NCBI GenBank assembly: GCA_951213105.1
Contig: OX578142.1
Location: 6,712,649-6,776,648 of the forward strand
Length of the DNA: 64,000 nt
Reading direction: 5' to 3'
DNA from: Amaurobius ferox
Lineage: Eukaryota; Arthropoda; Arachnida; Araneae; Amaurobiidae
Part shown: positions 19,091 through 29,700 of the stretch, in pieces
Numbering within the stretch: position 1 is the first letter of the stretch
How the letters are laid out: each line of letters starts with the position of its first letter
Made by a program: the position numbers and the translations under genes
Notes under the pieces: generated by a model
What the model saw: only the letters and a program-made list of their open reading frames with translations
The model's database searches: none
Told to the model about the DNA's origin: nothing

Positions 19091-22000
19091 ATGGAGCTCA
19101 CCTTAAAGTCAAAGACTATTGGTGAACTTAGAAAAGTAAAAAAACAATTAAATATTAAATAATCTAAAGGTTGTAAGAAAAATTATTTAATTAGGTTATT
19201 AATTAAATATATTAGAAAAACAGGTGAATATAAACCTGTTTTAGTAGATCTACTAAATCTAGATTTGTCAGCATACTTAGATAAAAAGAAAAAATATTTA
19301 TTGAAAAACCTGAAAAAAGTAATAAAATTAAGAAATTTTTTATTCTTTTAGCTTAAGATTTGATAAAAATAGTAATGATTTTAAATATGTAATTTTCTTT
19401 CCTGAAGAAAAAACAAGTGTTAATCTTGAAAAGTTATTTACAGAAGATAGAAAATGTCGTATATACGGTAAATATTACAAAACTGAAGAAGAAGAAGAAC
19501 ATATAAAGAAAGACTTAATAATTAAAAGATCAAAACAAAAGAGAAAATGTATTATTTGCGATAAATATTATAAAATATCACATTTAGAAAGTCACATATC
19601 AAGTCGAAAACATAAAAAAGCATTATTAAATGATGAAGGTAATGTAGAAATTAAGGAGTATGAAACTGCTTATAAATCTAGATTAAGATCATATAGATTT
19701 AATAATTGTAATAATATTAAAATCCTTCTAGAATTTTTAGAAGAGAAAAGAAAGGTTGTAATAGAAAAAATAAAGCAAATTTTGAAAGAATTTAATGAAA
19801 TAAAAGTAAATTTCAAATTGTTTTGTTTGTATAAATTGAATGAAGAAATTCAAGAATTTACATTCAAAACTGAGAATCGAATTATATAAAGATCTAATAA
19901 TTTACATACTTTTTATGATTATGTTATTGATAATTTAATACATGAATCTGATGAGTTTGTCTCAAAAGGATCTGGTTGGAGTCTTGAAGAAATTAAATTT
20001 TTGGAATTGAGAATAAATAAGTATCAACCCATGGTAGGATCAAGTTATATTGATTTACCTGAAAACATTAAATCTAAACTAGCTATAATAAATGTAAAAA
20101 ATAAAGATAATAAATGTTTTATGTGGTCTATATTATCAGCAATTCATCCTGTAAAAAAGATCTTCAAAGAGTGTCAAAATATGAACAATATAAAGATGAA
20201 TTAAATTTTAAAGCAATTGATTTTCCTGTTTCATTAGACAACATTAAGAAATTTGAAAAACTAAATAATACATCTGTAAATGTTTATAGTTATGATGGTT
20301 CAATTTATCCACTTAGAATAACTAACAATAAATTAGAAAAACATGTAAACTTGATTTATATGAAAGATCATGACTGCTGGATTAAAAATATGAATAGTTT
20401 GATCAGATCATAAATTACTAATCATCATATATTTTTATGTGATAAATGTTTAAATCATTTTTATTCTGATGAAAGATTAAAGATACATGTGGAATACTGT
20501 AGAGAGAAAGAAGCTGTCACAATTAATATGCCTAAAAAGGATGAAGTTATTCAATTTAAAAACTATGGAAGAAAAATGAGAGTACCATATACTATATATG
20601 CTGATTTTGAATCTCTCTTACCTAAAATTGATACACTTGAGCAAGATCAAACTAAATCATATACTATGAAATATCAAAAACATGTAGCAGATGCATTTTG
20701 TTATTATATAAAATATGAAAATGAATACTTTATACCTCCTGTTGTTTATAGAGGACCTGATACAATCAAAAAGTTTATATCTATGTTAAAAGAGGATACA
20801 CTTAAAATTGAAAAATTTATAGAAGGAAAAACTAAAAAATATGAAAGTATCAAATCAATGATAGAGTTCGATGAAAATCATTATAAAAGAACGAATATTT
20901 GTCATATATGTGAAAAACAAATCTTAAAGGATAAAAAGTAATTGATCATTGTCATTTAACTGGAAAATATAGGGGTCCTGCTCATAATATTTGTAATTTA
21001 AATTATCAATTTCCAAAATTTATTCCAGTAAAAATCCCTAATTTAACAGGTTATGATTCTCATTTGTTTATAAAAGAACTTGGATTTGATAAATCAAAAA
21101 TAGATTCTATGCCTAATACTGAAGAAAAATATATATCCTTCAGCAAAAAAATAGGAGGTATGAAATTGAGATTTATTGATTCATTTAAATTTATGTCTTG
21201 CAGTTTAGATAATTTATCAAAAAAATTGAGAAAGTTACCAGAGAATGAAATAAATAGTTGTCCTCCAAAAATACGGAAAATGAAATATATTAAATACTTA
21301 AAATCAAAATGTAGAGAGACATCATTACATTTTCCTGATGATAAATTAGATCTCGTTACAAGAAAAGGTGTATATCCTTATGATTATATGGATTCTAGAG
21401 ATAAATACAAAGAAACAGAATTACCTTCAAAAGATAAATTTTATTATAAATTGAATGAATGTGGTATAACTAATGAAGAATATAAGCATGATCAACGTGT
21501 TTGGAAAGAATTTAATATAAAAAATTTAGGTGGATATACAAATTTATATGTCAAAACAGATGTATTAATTTTAACAGATGTATTTGAAAATTTTAGAGAT
21601 GTTTGTTTAAAAACTTATAAGTTAGATCCAGATTGGTATTTTACTGCTCCTGGTTTATCTTGGGATGCAATGTTAAAAATAACAAAACTTAAATTAGATT
21701 TATTAAATAATTATGATATGATTCTCATGACAGAAAAAGGTTTAAGAAGAGGTGTTTCACAATGTTGTAATAGATATGGAAAAGCAAATAATAAATATAT
21801 GAAAAATTATGATAATAGTAAAAAATCTAATTATTTAATGTATTTAGATGCTAATAATTTATATGGATGGGCTATGAGTCAATAGTTACCATATGGAGAA
21901 TTTATATGGTGTAATAATTATGAAAAAAATTATGTTAAACGTGAATTATATAACAATAAAATAAAAGATGATTCAGAGAATGGATATATATTTGAAATTA

Positions 22001-23133
22001 GTTTAAGATATCCAAAAGAGTTACATGATTATCATTCAGATTTACCATTATGTCCTGAAAATAGAATTAATGAAAATTCGAAACAAGGTAAGTTAATAAC
22101 AACTTTATACGATAAAGAGAAATATGTAGTTCATTATAGAAGTTTAAAACAATTTTTGAAATTGGGTTTAAAGGTTGCTAGAGTACATAGAGTATTACAA
22201 TTTAAACAATCGAATTGGTTGAAAAAATATATAGATTTAAACACTGAAATGAGAAAGAAAGCCGCTAATGATTTTGAGAAAGATTTTCATAAATTGATGA
22301 ATAATTCATTATTTGGGAAAACTATGGAAAATATAAGAAAACGAATAGATTTAAGATTATGTTGTAATTTTGATCAAGTTAAAAAATTAATTGCTAAACC
22401 TAATTTCAAATGTAGAACTATTTTTGATGAAAATTTGGTAGCTGTTCACATGAAAAAAAAAATATATTTTAATAAACCGATTTATGTTGGAATGAGTATA
22501 TTAGATTTATCTAAACATTTAATGTGTGATTTTCATTATAATATTATGAAACCGAGATATAAGGATAATATTAAGTTATTATATATGGATACAGATAGTT
22601 TTATATATGATATTAAAACAGATGACTTTTATGTAGATATGAAGTCAATGATTGATTATTTCGATACATCTGATTATCAAGTAAATAATCCATACAATAT
22701 GCCTAGATATAATAAAAAAGTATTAGGTAAAATGAAAGATGAAAATACCGGCGTGATTATGGAAGAATTTGTAGGTTTAAGAAGTAAAATGTATTCAATA
22801 AGATTAGAAAAACAGAGTGTTGAAGAATACAATAATAATGAAGAAGATAAAGGAAACCATAAAAAATTTGAAACTAAAAAGTCTAAAAGAACTAAGACAA
22901 GTACCGTTAAAAACAGAATATCATTTGAAGATTATAAAGACTGTTTATTGAATAAAAAAGATCAATATAGAACACAGAATTTAATTAGAAGTATGAAACA
23001 TGAATTGTATTCAATTCAAGTGAACAAGATAGCTTTATCAGCAAAAGATGATAAAAGATTTATATTAGAAGATGGAATTTATACTAGAGCTTTAGGACAT
23101 TATAAAAATGTTTCTAAAAATAATTCTATATAA
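19091..23133 (+). pseudogene. Protein-primed DNA polymerase B of Polinton 1
   Basis: From ATG 19,091 (TAATAAATG). In order: a C2H2-like finger 'CIICDKYYKISHLESH' (about 19,550); an N-terminal module 'NKDNKCFMWSILSAIHP'...'DHDCWIKN' resembling an OTU-type D-x-x-C...H plan; a second finger 'CDKCLNHFYS'; Exo I 'IYADFESLL'; an endonuclease-VII-like 'CHICEK'...'DHCHLTGKYRG' insertion; Exo II 'LTGYDSHLFIKEL'; Exo III 'YVKTDVLIL'; Pol A 'DANNLYGWAMSQ'; Pol B 'FHKLMNNSLFGKTM'; Pol C 'LLYMDTDSF'. Lesions are several stops before 20,000, a frameshift near 20,160, a stop near 20,411, a frameshift near 20,937, and TAG at 21,883-21,885 beside motif A. From 21,064 to 23,133 only that TAG interrupts. It would replicate the element. 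Confidence 0.9.
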
Positions 23134-23457
23134 ATGGATGAGTGCTTAGGTGATATTCAAACTTTAAATTTTACAAATTCTGAAGAAATTTACTATTTGA
23201 CTTATCTTTGTAAAGAATTGTATGATTTGTGTATATAATATGAATTTGATCATATTGAAAAACTATTATCAGAAAGTTTTTAAAGGATGACTGAATTAAT
23301 TGAAAAGGAATAAAATGAAGATATTAAATTGAATGGATTAGGAGTTTTACATGTTATTTCAAAGAACTTATTCTATTGGTCATCTCAAATAAATGATTAG
23401 ATTCCTCATAAAAGAGGTTTTACAGATTATAAAGAATGGATAAATTTCTATTTATAA
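23134..23457 (+). pseudogene. Small conserved helical protein after the polymerase (Polinton 1)
   Basis: ATG 23,134 directly follows the polymerase TAA. The frame reads 'MDECLGDIQTLNFTNSEEIY', then 'YLTYLCKELYDL'. It has four in-frame stops (all TAA, or TAG near 23,398) before a tail 'RGFTDYKEWINFYL'. The orthologue at 58,317-58,562 is intact for 81 residues. Unknown family, predicted helical, and encoded beside the terminal repeat. Confidence 0.65.
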
Positions 23458-24326
23458 AAAATGTTTACCGATAAATGGAAGATTTAAATGGAAGATTTAA
23501 ATCCTGGGAAATATGATCTGATATCATTGAGTAAAATTATTACTAAATATGGAGATTCATTAATCGCAAAGTTAGATGTGGAAAATGAAGAAAAAGAGCA
23601 CCTTGCGAAAAAACATGGAAAACTTTCTGATGTATTCGGGTATGATTGATGTTTAAGACGTATATGAATTAGAGAAAGCTTAATCATCATTTTTTAATAT
23701 ATTAGATCCTCTTTTTTCATGCATTTTTAATTAAAATCTCTATAATTTAGTTGGGGTGCGTCACCCCCCCCCCCCCCCCACACTGGATTTGCACTATAAT
23801 GTATAAAATTATCATCTCTTTTTTATTAAAGATATATTTTGTAATTTTAATTTCATAATGATTTTATTCAGGTCCTCTTTTTTCATATGTTTATAATTCT
23901 TTTTAATTTTATAAAAAATGTTTAGATTTAGTTAATTTTGAGTTTTTTAAAGATATCTATTAAATAAATGGGGGGGGGTTCAACCCCACCCTTTTAAAAC
24001 AGGGTATTTTTAATATATTAGAGGACTTCCATTCATTTGGAGGTCCTCTTTTTCACGCATTTATTTTAAATAATTCACTGTGAAATCATACTTTTAATAT
24101 GTATAAGTCTAGCTTTTTAACTAAAAAAGTTCAGTAATTCACTGTTAAAATTTTCTAAATGTAAAAAAGGTATATATACACCTTTTTTAGGTATAAAAAT
24201 CATGTTTTTAATATTAAAATCGATCGAGACCATTTTTTTTTTAAAAATAAAAATAAAATAATCTATAAAATTATGTTTTTAGTGTAAAAAATATGTGTGT
24301 GCTCATACGTGTATATATACACTACT
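23405..24326 (-). repeat. Polinton right terminal inverted repeat
   Basis: The reverse complement aligns with 4,306-5,270. Differences include an expanded C tract at 23,767-23,783 and an enlarged G tract near 23,971. The outer end ATACACTACT is the inverse of AGTAGTGTAT at the left end. Confidence 0.88.
23474..23690 (+). pseudogene. Small conserved Polinton-end protein, right copy
   Basis: Carries 'MEDLNPGKYDLISLSKIITK' and 'YGDSLIAKLDVENEEKEH', matching 5,011-5,205 and 57,997-58,278. It lacks the first 15 or so residues by a deletion ('EEFNRLRGY...FKLK' absent) and is frameshifted near 23,600 and 23,640. Confidence 0.65.
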
Positions 24327-24332
24327 AAATTG
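24327..24332. repeat. Target-site duplication AAATTG, right
   Basis: Perfect match to 4,300-4,305 directly outside the right terminus. Confidence 0.9.
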
Positions 24333-24379
24333 GAACATAATTGACGAAGTTATCAATAAAAAATAATTAGTAGGTTTGA

Positions 24380-24634
24380 TCGGCCATTTAGTTTTTCGTT
24401 GCCAATTCTGAAAGAACTTCAAAATTCCAAAAGGAGTTTCAATCTTGTATATCTGGCTACCGAGACATATACAAGCGTCTAGTGAAACAACAGTCGTCGC
24501 AAAAACTGATCACTGACTACATGGTAACTGAAAAAAAGTCAACTCTAAACGAGTGCGAGGTAGTATCTTCAAGTGACGAAAGCGATTTTGAACCAGTTTA
24601 CCACAAGAAAGCTCGCCTATTGTCAGACTACTAA
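24380..24634 (+). pseudogene. C-terminal fragment of a pogo/Tigger-like transposase
   Basis: The reading includes 'KNFKIPKGVSILY', a 'KQQSSQKLITDYM'-like stretch with frame changes, then an acidic-to-basic end resembling 'SSDESDFEPVYHKKARLLSD' before a stop at 24,632. Acidic Ser/Asp runs followed by Lys/Arg near the C-terminus are usual in Tigger/Jerky transposases. It lies inside the TA-flanked element. The DDE core is absent. Confidence 0.5.
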
Positions 24635-25003
24635 GGATAATGGCTATACGTTTTGAAAAGTGTTGTATGTGTAAAATAAGTACATATGTAAATAAAATAT
24701 TTAAAAATGTTCGCATGTGTATTTTCTAAATCAGATTCTAAAAGGTTTGGCAAGATTCCAAGTTGCTGCCAAGCCTCGTGTCTTGATTTCGTTTAAAAAA
24801 GCAATTCCTAGTTATTTCGTAAGGTTTTGAGTTATTTTCTACGTGAGTTTTTATGCGGTCCCTATTCACCGCATAAAAAAAATGCTTTTTTAATTGTGTT
24901 GCGAAAACTATTTTTTATAGCTACTCGTGAAGTTTTGTGCGATTTTTTTTATGCATTTTCTTTTATGCGGTCCCTATCCACCGCACAAAAATAGGTTTGA
25001 ATG

Positions 25004-25690
25004 TAAATAAATGAAAAAAAAATTGCCAACCAGAAAAATCCTTTTTGCCGGTCCAAAGCCTGCTATCGAAAGGCGGATGGGGAATGAGCTTTTTGTGTGT
25101 GACGCAATCTTCACTGTCGCATTTTCACGCATAAAAAAAATCATTTTGCGACGAATTTTCATTGCGACGAATTGAGACTGCGACGAATTGTCCCGTTACG
25201 TATTATGCGCGACGAATTAACCCGCGACAAATAGTGCGACACCCACACACACATGCATACATATATGCACACAACTCAAACATCTTGCGGAGAGTGTTTT
25301 AATTGTGTTAATGAGGTCTTAAAACATATTTTTCATACCACTTATTTTTCTTCTATTTTCGATTCAGACCAAATAGAAACATATTAAAATAACTTGATAT
25401 GAGTTATTTTATAACTTTGACGGCAGTGCGATATGCCTAAATTACGATTTGAAAACTATAATTTCTTGCCATAGAGACGTCAAAATGCGAGGGAAGTCAG
25501 CGACGTACTGCATACCAACTTCTTTTATAATAAAATGTATACAGTATACCAAATGCAATGTAGTTATTAACTTAGGATGCTTTTATTTATGAATTTTATA
25601 TTCAATTTGTTCGATATCAATCAGTTATATTTTCCAGCACATATGTCAAAGTACACATGTACATTTATTGTACTAGATTTTTTTTAATAT
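25004..25690. other. MULE-end-like and unclassified repeat sequence
   Basis: 25,140-25,270 holds repeated 'gcgacgaatt' motifs that resemble the inverse of 2,690-2,815. 25,390-25,575 resembles 2,310-2,410 in direct orientation (shared 'gacgtcaaaatgcgagg'). This may be the far side of the MULE that was split by the Tigger-like element. No gene is supported. Confidence 0.45.
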
Positions 25691-25899
25691 ATTGTATTGC
25701 TTAATTGCAGATGTATTATTTCAGACGGTTAACAATTGTCTAATGCTCTTTATAAGTATATCAGTGTTTATTACAAATGCGAAAAGTTATTGTTTTTTTT
25801 ATAAAAATGTTCTCATTATATTCAAAATTTCGTTATACCAAAAGTTTGTTATGAGAAAATCTCAACATGCTATTATCGTTCACATACACGTAATATTTA

Positions 25900-26300
25900 T
25901 CTATATATATAAAGAAGAAAAGTATGTAGGTATATATGTATGTATGTATGTATGTATGATCCAACATCACGAGAGAACGGCTGAACCGAATTTGATGAAA
26001 TTTGGTGGGTAGTCTTAAAATAGTCTCACTTAAAATTAAGTCTATATTTTGAGTTTCTACAACCAGGCGTTCTCGAAATATTAGTGAGAAACGAAACTTT
26101 CGTTTGTCTCATCATCACGGGAAAATAGAAGCACCGAATTTAATAACATTTTGTGTGTAGGTTTTAAATATCAGTCCATAAATTTAATTCAAGTTTCGAG
26201 TTTCTAAGACCAGGGGTTGTCGAGATATGAATGGAAAACGACACTTTTCCTAGGAGTTTTACTCTCAAACTCAGTGTTTCCAAAACCGTGCGCAGTGAAA
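25900..26300 (+). mobile_element. Helitron-like 5' end with two related internal repeats
   Basis: TCTATATATATAAAG at 25,900, preceded by A, matches the usual animal Helitron 5' end inserted at A|T. It is followed by a TATG microsatellite and 'cggctgaaccgaatttgatg', a common companion. Two diverged repeats of about 140 bp (25,968-26,108 and 26,113-26,250) follow. No 3' end is identified here. Confidence 0.5.
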
Positions 26301-26730
26301 TAATTAAAATTATATTAAAATTGAGTAAAATATGAAATAAAACGCTTACCATAAATCATTAATATTAAAATAATATAAAATCTTGCATATTTGTTGTGTA
26401 GTGCTTGGTTCAGTACGAATGTTAGTTTCCTTTAAAAAAATTATATACCGTATATATATATATATATTATATTGAATTATATATAATTATTATTAATACA
26501 TACCCTTATGCTTGTTAATTCCTCCAACATATTCTATAAATAATTTACGTTTATACGGTATTTTGGGTACAATGATTACAATTGGTACGTCTGTCTGTGT
26601 CACTGGCAATTGTTAATTTTGATTCAAAGATTCATGTGGTATTTCCTGAAATATTTCATTTATTAAGTAAAGATGTTATAAATTAATTAAAAAATGTACT
26701 TACTCATTAAAAATAAAATTGATGAATAAA
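26301..26730. other. AT-rich stretch with a TA microsatellite
   Basis: A TA run lies at 26,451-26,469. Otherwise I see no gene or recognisable repeat before the satellite begins. Confidence 0.4.
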
Positions 26731-29700
26731 GCATATATGAATGCAAAATTGTAAATTGAATTCTTAACAGCCACTTTGAGGGTCGAGTCCTCATTGGTTA
26801 ATATGGCATTCCGTTGACTCATTTACCTTAGTTTTAGAATTGATTTCGATCAGATTGGAAGTATTTTGGGTTTGGTTTTAAAGCATATACGAATGCAAAA
26901 TTGTAAATTGAATTCTTAACAGCCACTTTGAGGGTCGAGTCCTCATTGGTTAATATGGCATTCTGTTGACTCATTTACCTTAGTTTTAGAATTGATTTCG
27001 ATCAGATTGGAAGTATTTTGGGTTTGGTTTTAAAGCATATACGAATGCCAAATTGTAAATTGAATTTTTAACAGCCACATTGCGGGTCGAGTCCTCATTG
27101 GCTGATATGGCATTCTGTTGACATGAGCAGCATTTACCTTAACCCTCTTAACAGCATTTACCTTAGTTTAAGAATTGATTTCGATCAGATTGGAAGTATT
27201 TTGGGTTTGGTTTTAAAGCATATACGAATGCCAAATTGTAAATTGAATTTTTAACAGTCACATTGAGGGTCGAGTACTCATTGGCTGATATGGCATTCTG
27301 TTGACATGAGCAGCATTTACCTTAACCCTCTTAACAGCATTTACCTTAGTTTAAGAATTGATTTCGATCAGATTGGAAGTATTTTGGGTTTGGTTTTAAA
27401 GCATATACGAATGCCAAATTGCAAATTGAATTTTTAACAGCCACATTGAGGGTCGAGTACTCATTGGCTGATATGGCATTCTGTTGACATGAGCAGCATT
27501 TACCTTAACCCTCTTAACAGCATTTACCCTAGTTTAAGAATTGATTTCGATCAGATTGGAGGTATTTTGGGTTTGGTTTTAAAGCATATACGAATGCAAA
27601 ATTGTAAATAGAATTCTTAACAGCCACTTTGAGGGTCGAGTCCTTATTGGTTAATATGGCATTCTGTTGACTCATTTACCTTAGTTTTAGAATTGATTTC
27701 GATCAGATTGGAAGTATTTTGGGTTTGATTTTAAAGCATATACGAATGCAAAATTGTAAATTAAATACAAAACAGCCACTTTGAGAGTCGAGTCCTCATT
27801 GGTTAATATGTCATTCTGTTGACTCATTTACCTTAGTTTTAGAATTGATTTCGATCAGATTGGAAGTATTTTGGGTTTGGTTTTAAAGCATATACGAATG
27901 CAAAATTGTAAACTGAATTCTTAACAGCCACTTTGAGGGTCGAGTCCTCATTGGTTAATATGGCATTCTGTTGACTCATTCACCTTAGTTTTAGAATTGA
28001 TTTCGATCAGATTGGAAGTATTTTGGGTTTGGTTTTAAAGCATATGAGAATGCAAAATTGTAAATTGAATTCTTAACAGCCACTTTGAGGGTCGAGTCCT
28101 CATTGTTTAATATGGCATTCTGTTGACTCATTTAGCTTAGTTTTAGAATTGATTTCGATCAGATTGGAAGTATTTTGGGTTTGGTTTTAAAGCATATACG
28201 AATGCAAAATTGTAAATTGAATTCTTAACAGCCACTTTGAGAGTCGAGTCCTCATTGGTTAATATGGCATTCTGTTGACTCATTTACCTTAGTTTTAGAA
28301 TTGATTTCGATCAGATTGGAAGTATTTTGGGTTTTGTTTTAAAGCATATGAGAATGCAAAATTGTAAATTGAATTCTTAACAGCCACTTTGAGGGTCGAG
28401 TCCTCATTGTTTAATATGGCATTCTGTTGACTCATTTAGCTTAGTTTTAGAATTGATTTCGATCAGATTGGAAGTATTTTGGGTTTGGTTTTAAAGCATA
28501 TACGAATGCAAAATTGTAAATTGAATTCTTAACAGCCACTTTGAGAGTCGAGTCCTCATTGGTTAATATGGCATTCTGTTGACTCATTTACCTTAGTTTT
28601 AGAATTGATTTCGATCATATTGGAAGTATTTTGGGTTTGGTTTTAAAGCATATACGAATGCAAAATTGTAAATTGAATTCTTAACAGCCACTTTGAGGGT
28701 CAAGTCCTCTTTGGTTAATATGGCATTCTGTTGACTCATTTACCTTAGTTTTAGAATTGATTTCGATCAGATTGGAAGTATTTTGGGTTTGGTTTTAAAG
28801 CATATACGAATGCAAAATTGTAAATTGAATTCTTAACACCTACTTTGAGAGTCGAGTCCTCATTGGTTAATATGGCATTCTGTTGACTCATTTACCTTAG
28901 TTTTAGAATTGATTTCGATCAGATTGGAAGTATTTTGGGTTTGGTTTTAAAGCATATACGAATGCAAAATTGTAAATTGAATTCTTAACAGCCACTTTGA
29001 GGGTCGAGTCCTCATTGTTTAATATGGCATTCTGTTGACTCATTTAGCTTAGTTTTAGAATTGATTTCGATCAGATTGGAAGTATTTTGGGTTTGGTTTT
29101 AAAGCATATACGAATGCAAAATTGTAAATTGAATTCTTAACAGCCACTTTGAGAGTCGAGTCCTCATGGGTAATATGGCATTCTGTTGACTCATTTCCCT
29201 TAGTTTTAGAATTGATTTCGATCATATTGGAAGTATTTTGGGTTTGGTTTTAAAGCATATACGAATGCAAAATTGTAAATTGAATTCTTAACAGCCTCTT
29301 TGAGGGTCGAGTCCTCATTGGTTAATATGGCATTCTGTTGACTCATTTACCTTAGTTTTAGAATTGATTTCTATCAGATTGGAAGTATTTTGGGTTTGGT
29401 TTTAAAGCATATACGAATGCAAAATTGTAAATTGAATTCTTAACAGCCACTTTGAGGGTGGAGTCCTCATTGGTTAATATGGCATTCTGTTGACTCATTC
29501 ACCTTAGTTTTAAAATTGATTTCGATCAGATTGGAAGTATTTTGGGTTTGGTTTTAAAGCATATACGAATGCAAAATTGTAAATTGAATTCTTAACAGCC
29601 ACTTTGAGGATCGAGTCCTCATTGGTTAATATGGCATTCTGTTCACTCCTTTACCTTAGTTTTAGAATTGATTTCTATCAGATTGGAAGTATTTTGGGTT

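Larger units (their letters stand above)
4306..24326 (+). mobile_element. Complete Polinton/Maverick element (20,021 bp)
   Basis: The element begins AGTAGTGTAT and ends ATACACTACT, with long terminal inverted repeats and a perfect 6-bp target duplication. It encodes the Polinton hallmark set: protein-primed polymerase B, retroviral-type integrase, packaging ATPase, adenain-like protease, double jelly-roll capsid and penton. Capsid genes are on the minus strand in the left half. Replication and integration genes are on the plus strand in the right half. It interrupts a Tigger-like element. Most genes carry stops or frameshifts, so this copy is inactive. Confidence 0.93.
4200..25003 (+). mobile_element. 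pogo/Tigger-like Tc1/mariner element, split by the Polinton
   Basis: The left end 4,200 (CACTTAAACCTGTTTTTATG) and the inverted right end 25,003 (CATTCAAACCTATTTTTGTG) form matching terminal repeats. Each is flanked outside by TA (4,198-4,199 and 25,004-25,005), the Tc1/mariner target. Removing the Polinton and one copy of its 6-bp duplication leaves under 0.8 kb, so the host element was already internally deleted. Further 'gtgcgattttt' and 'ggtccctat-caccgca' blocks lie inside each end. Confidence 0.65.

Noticed and set aside
21880..21890. Programmed readthrough of the TAG beside polymerase motif A
   Set aside because: The gene has several other stops and frameshifts upstream, so simple decay is more likely.
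23134..23400. Reassigned TAA codon, because most in-frame stops in the Polinton are TAA and often replace Lys
   Set aside because: AT-rich decay favours AAA to TAA changes, TAG and TGA stops also occur, and frameshifts are frequent. Intact genes in the same window use TAA as a normal stop.
25000..25290. Second Polinton end near 25,000
   Set aside because: The sequence matches the Tigger-like terminus and MULE-type 'gcgacgaatt' motifs, not the Polinton inverted repeat, whose end and duplication are fixed at 24,326-24,332.
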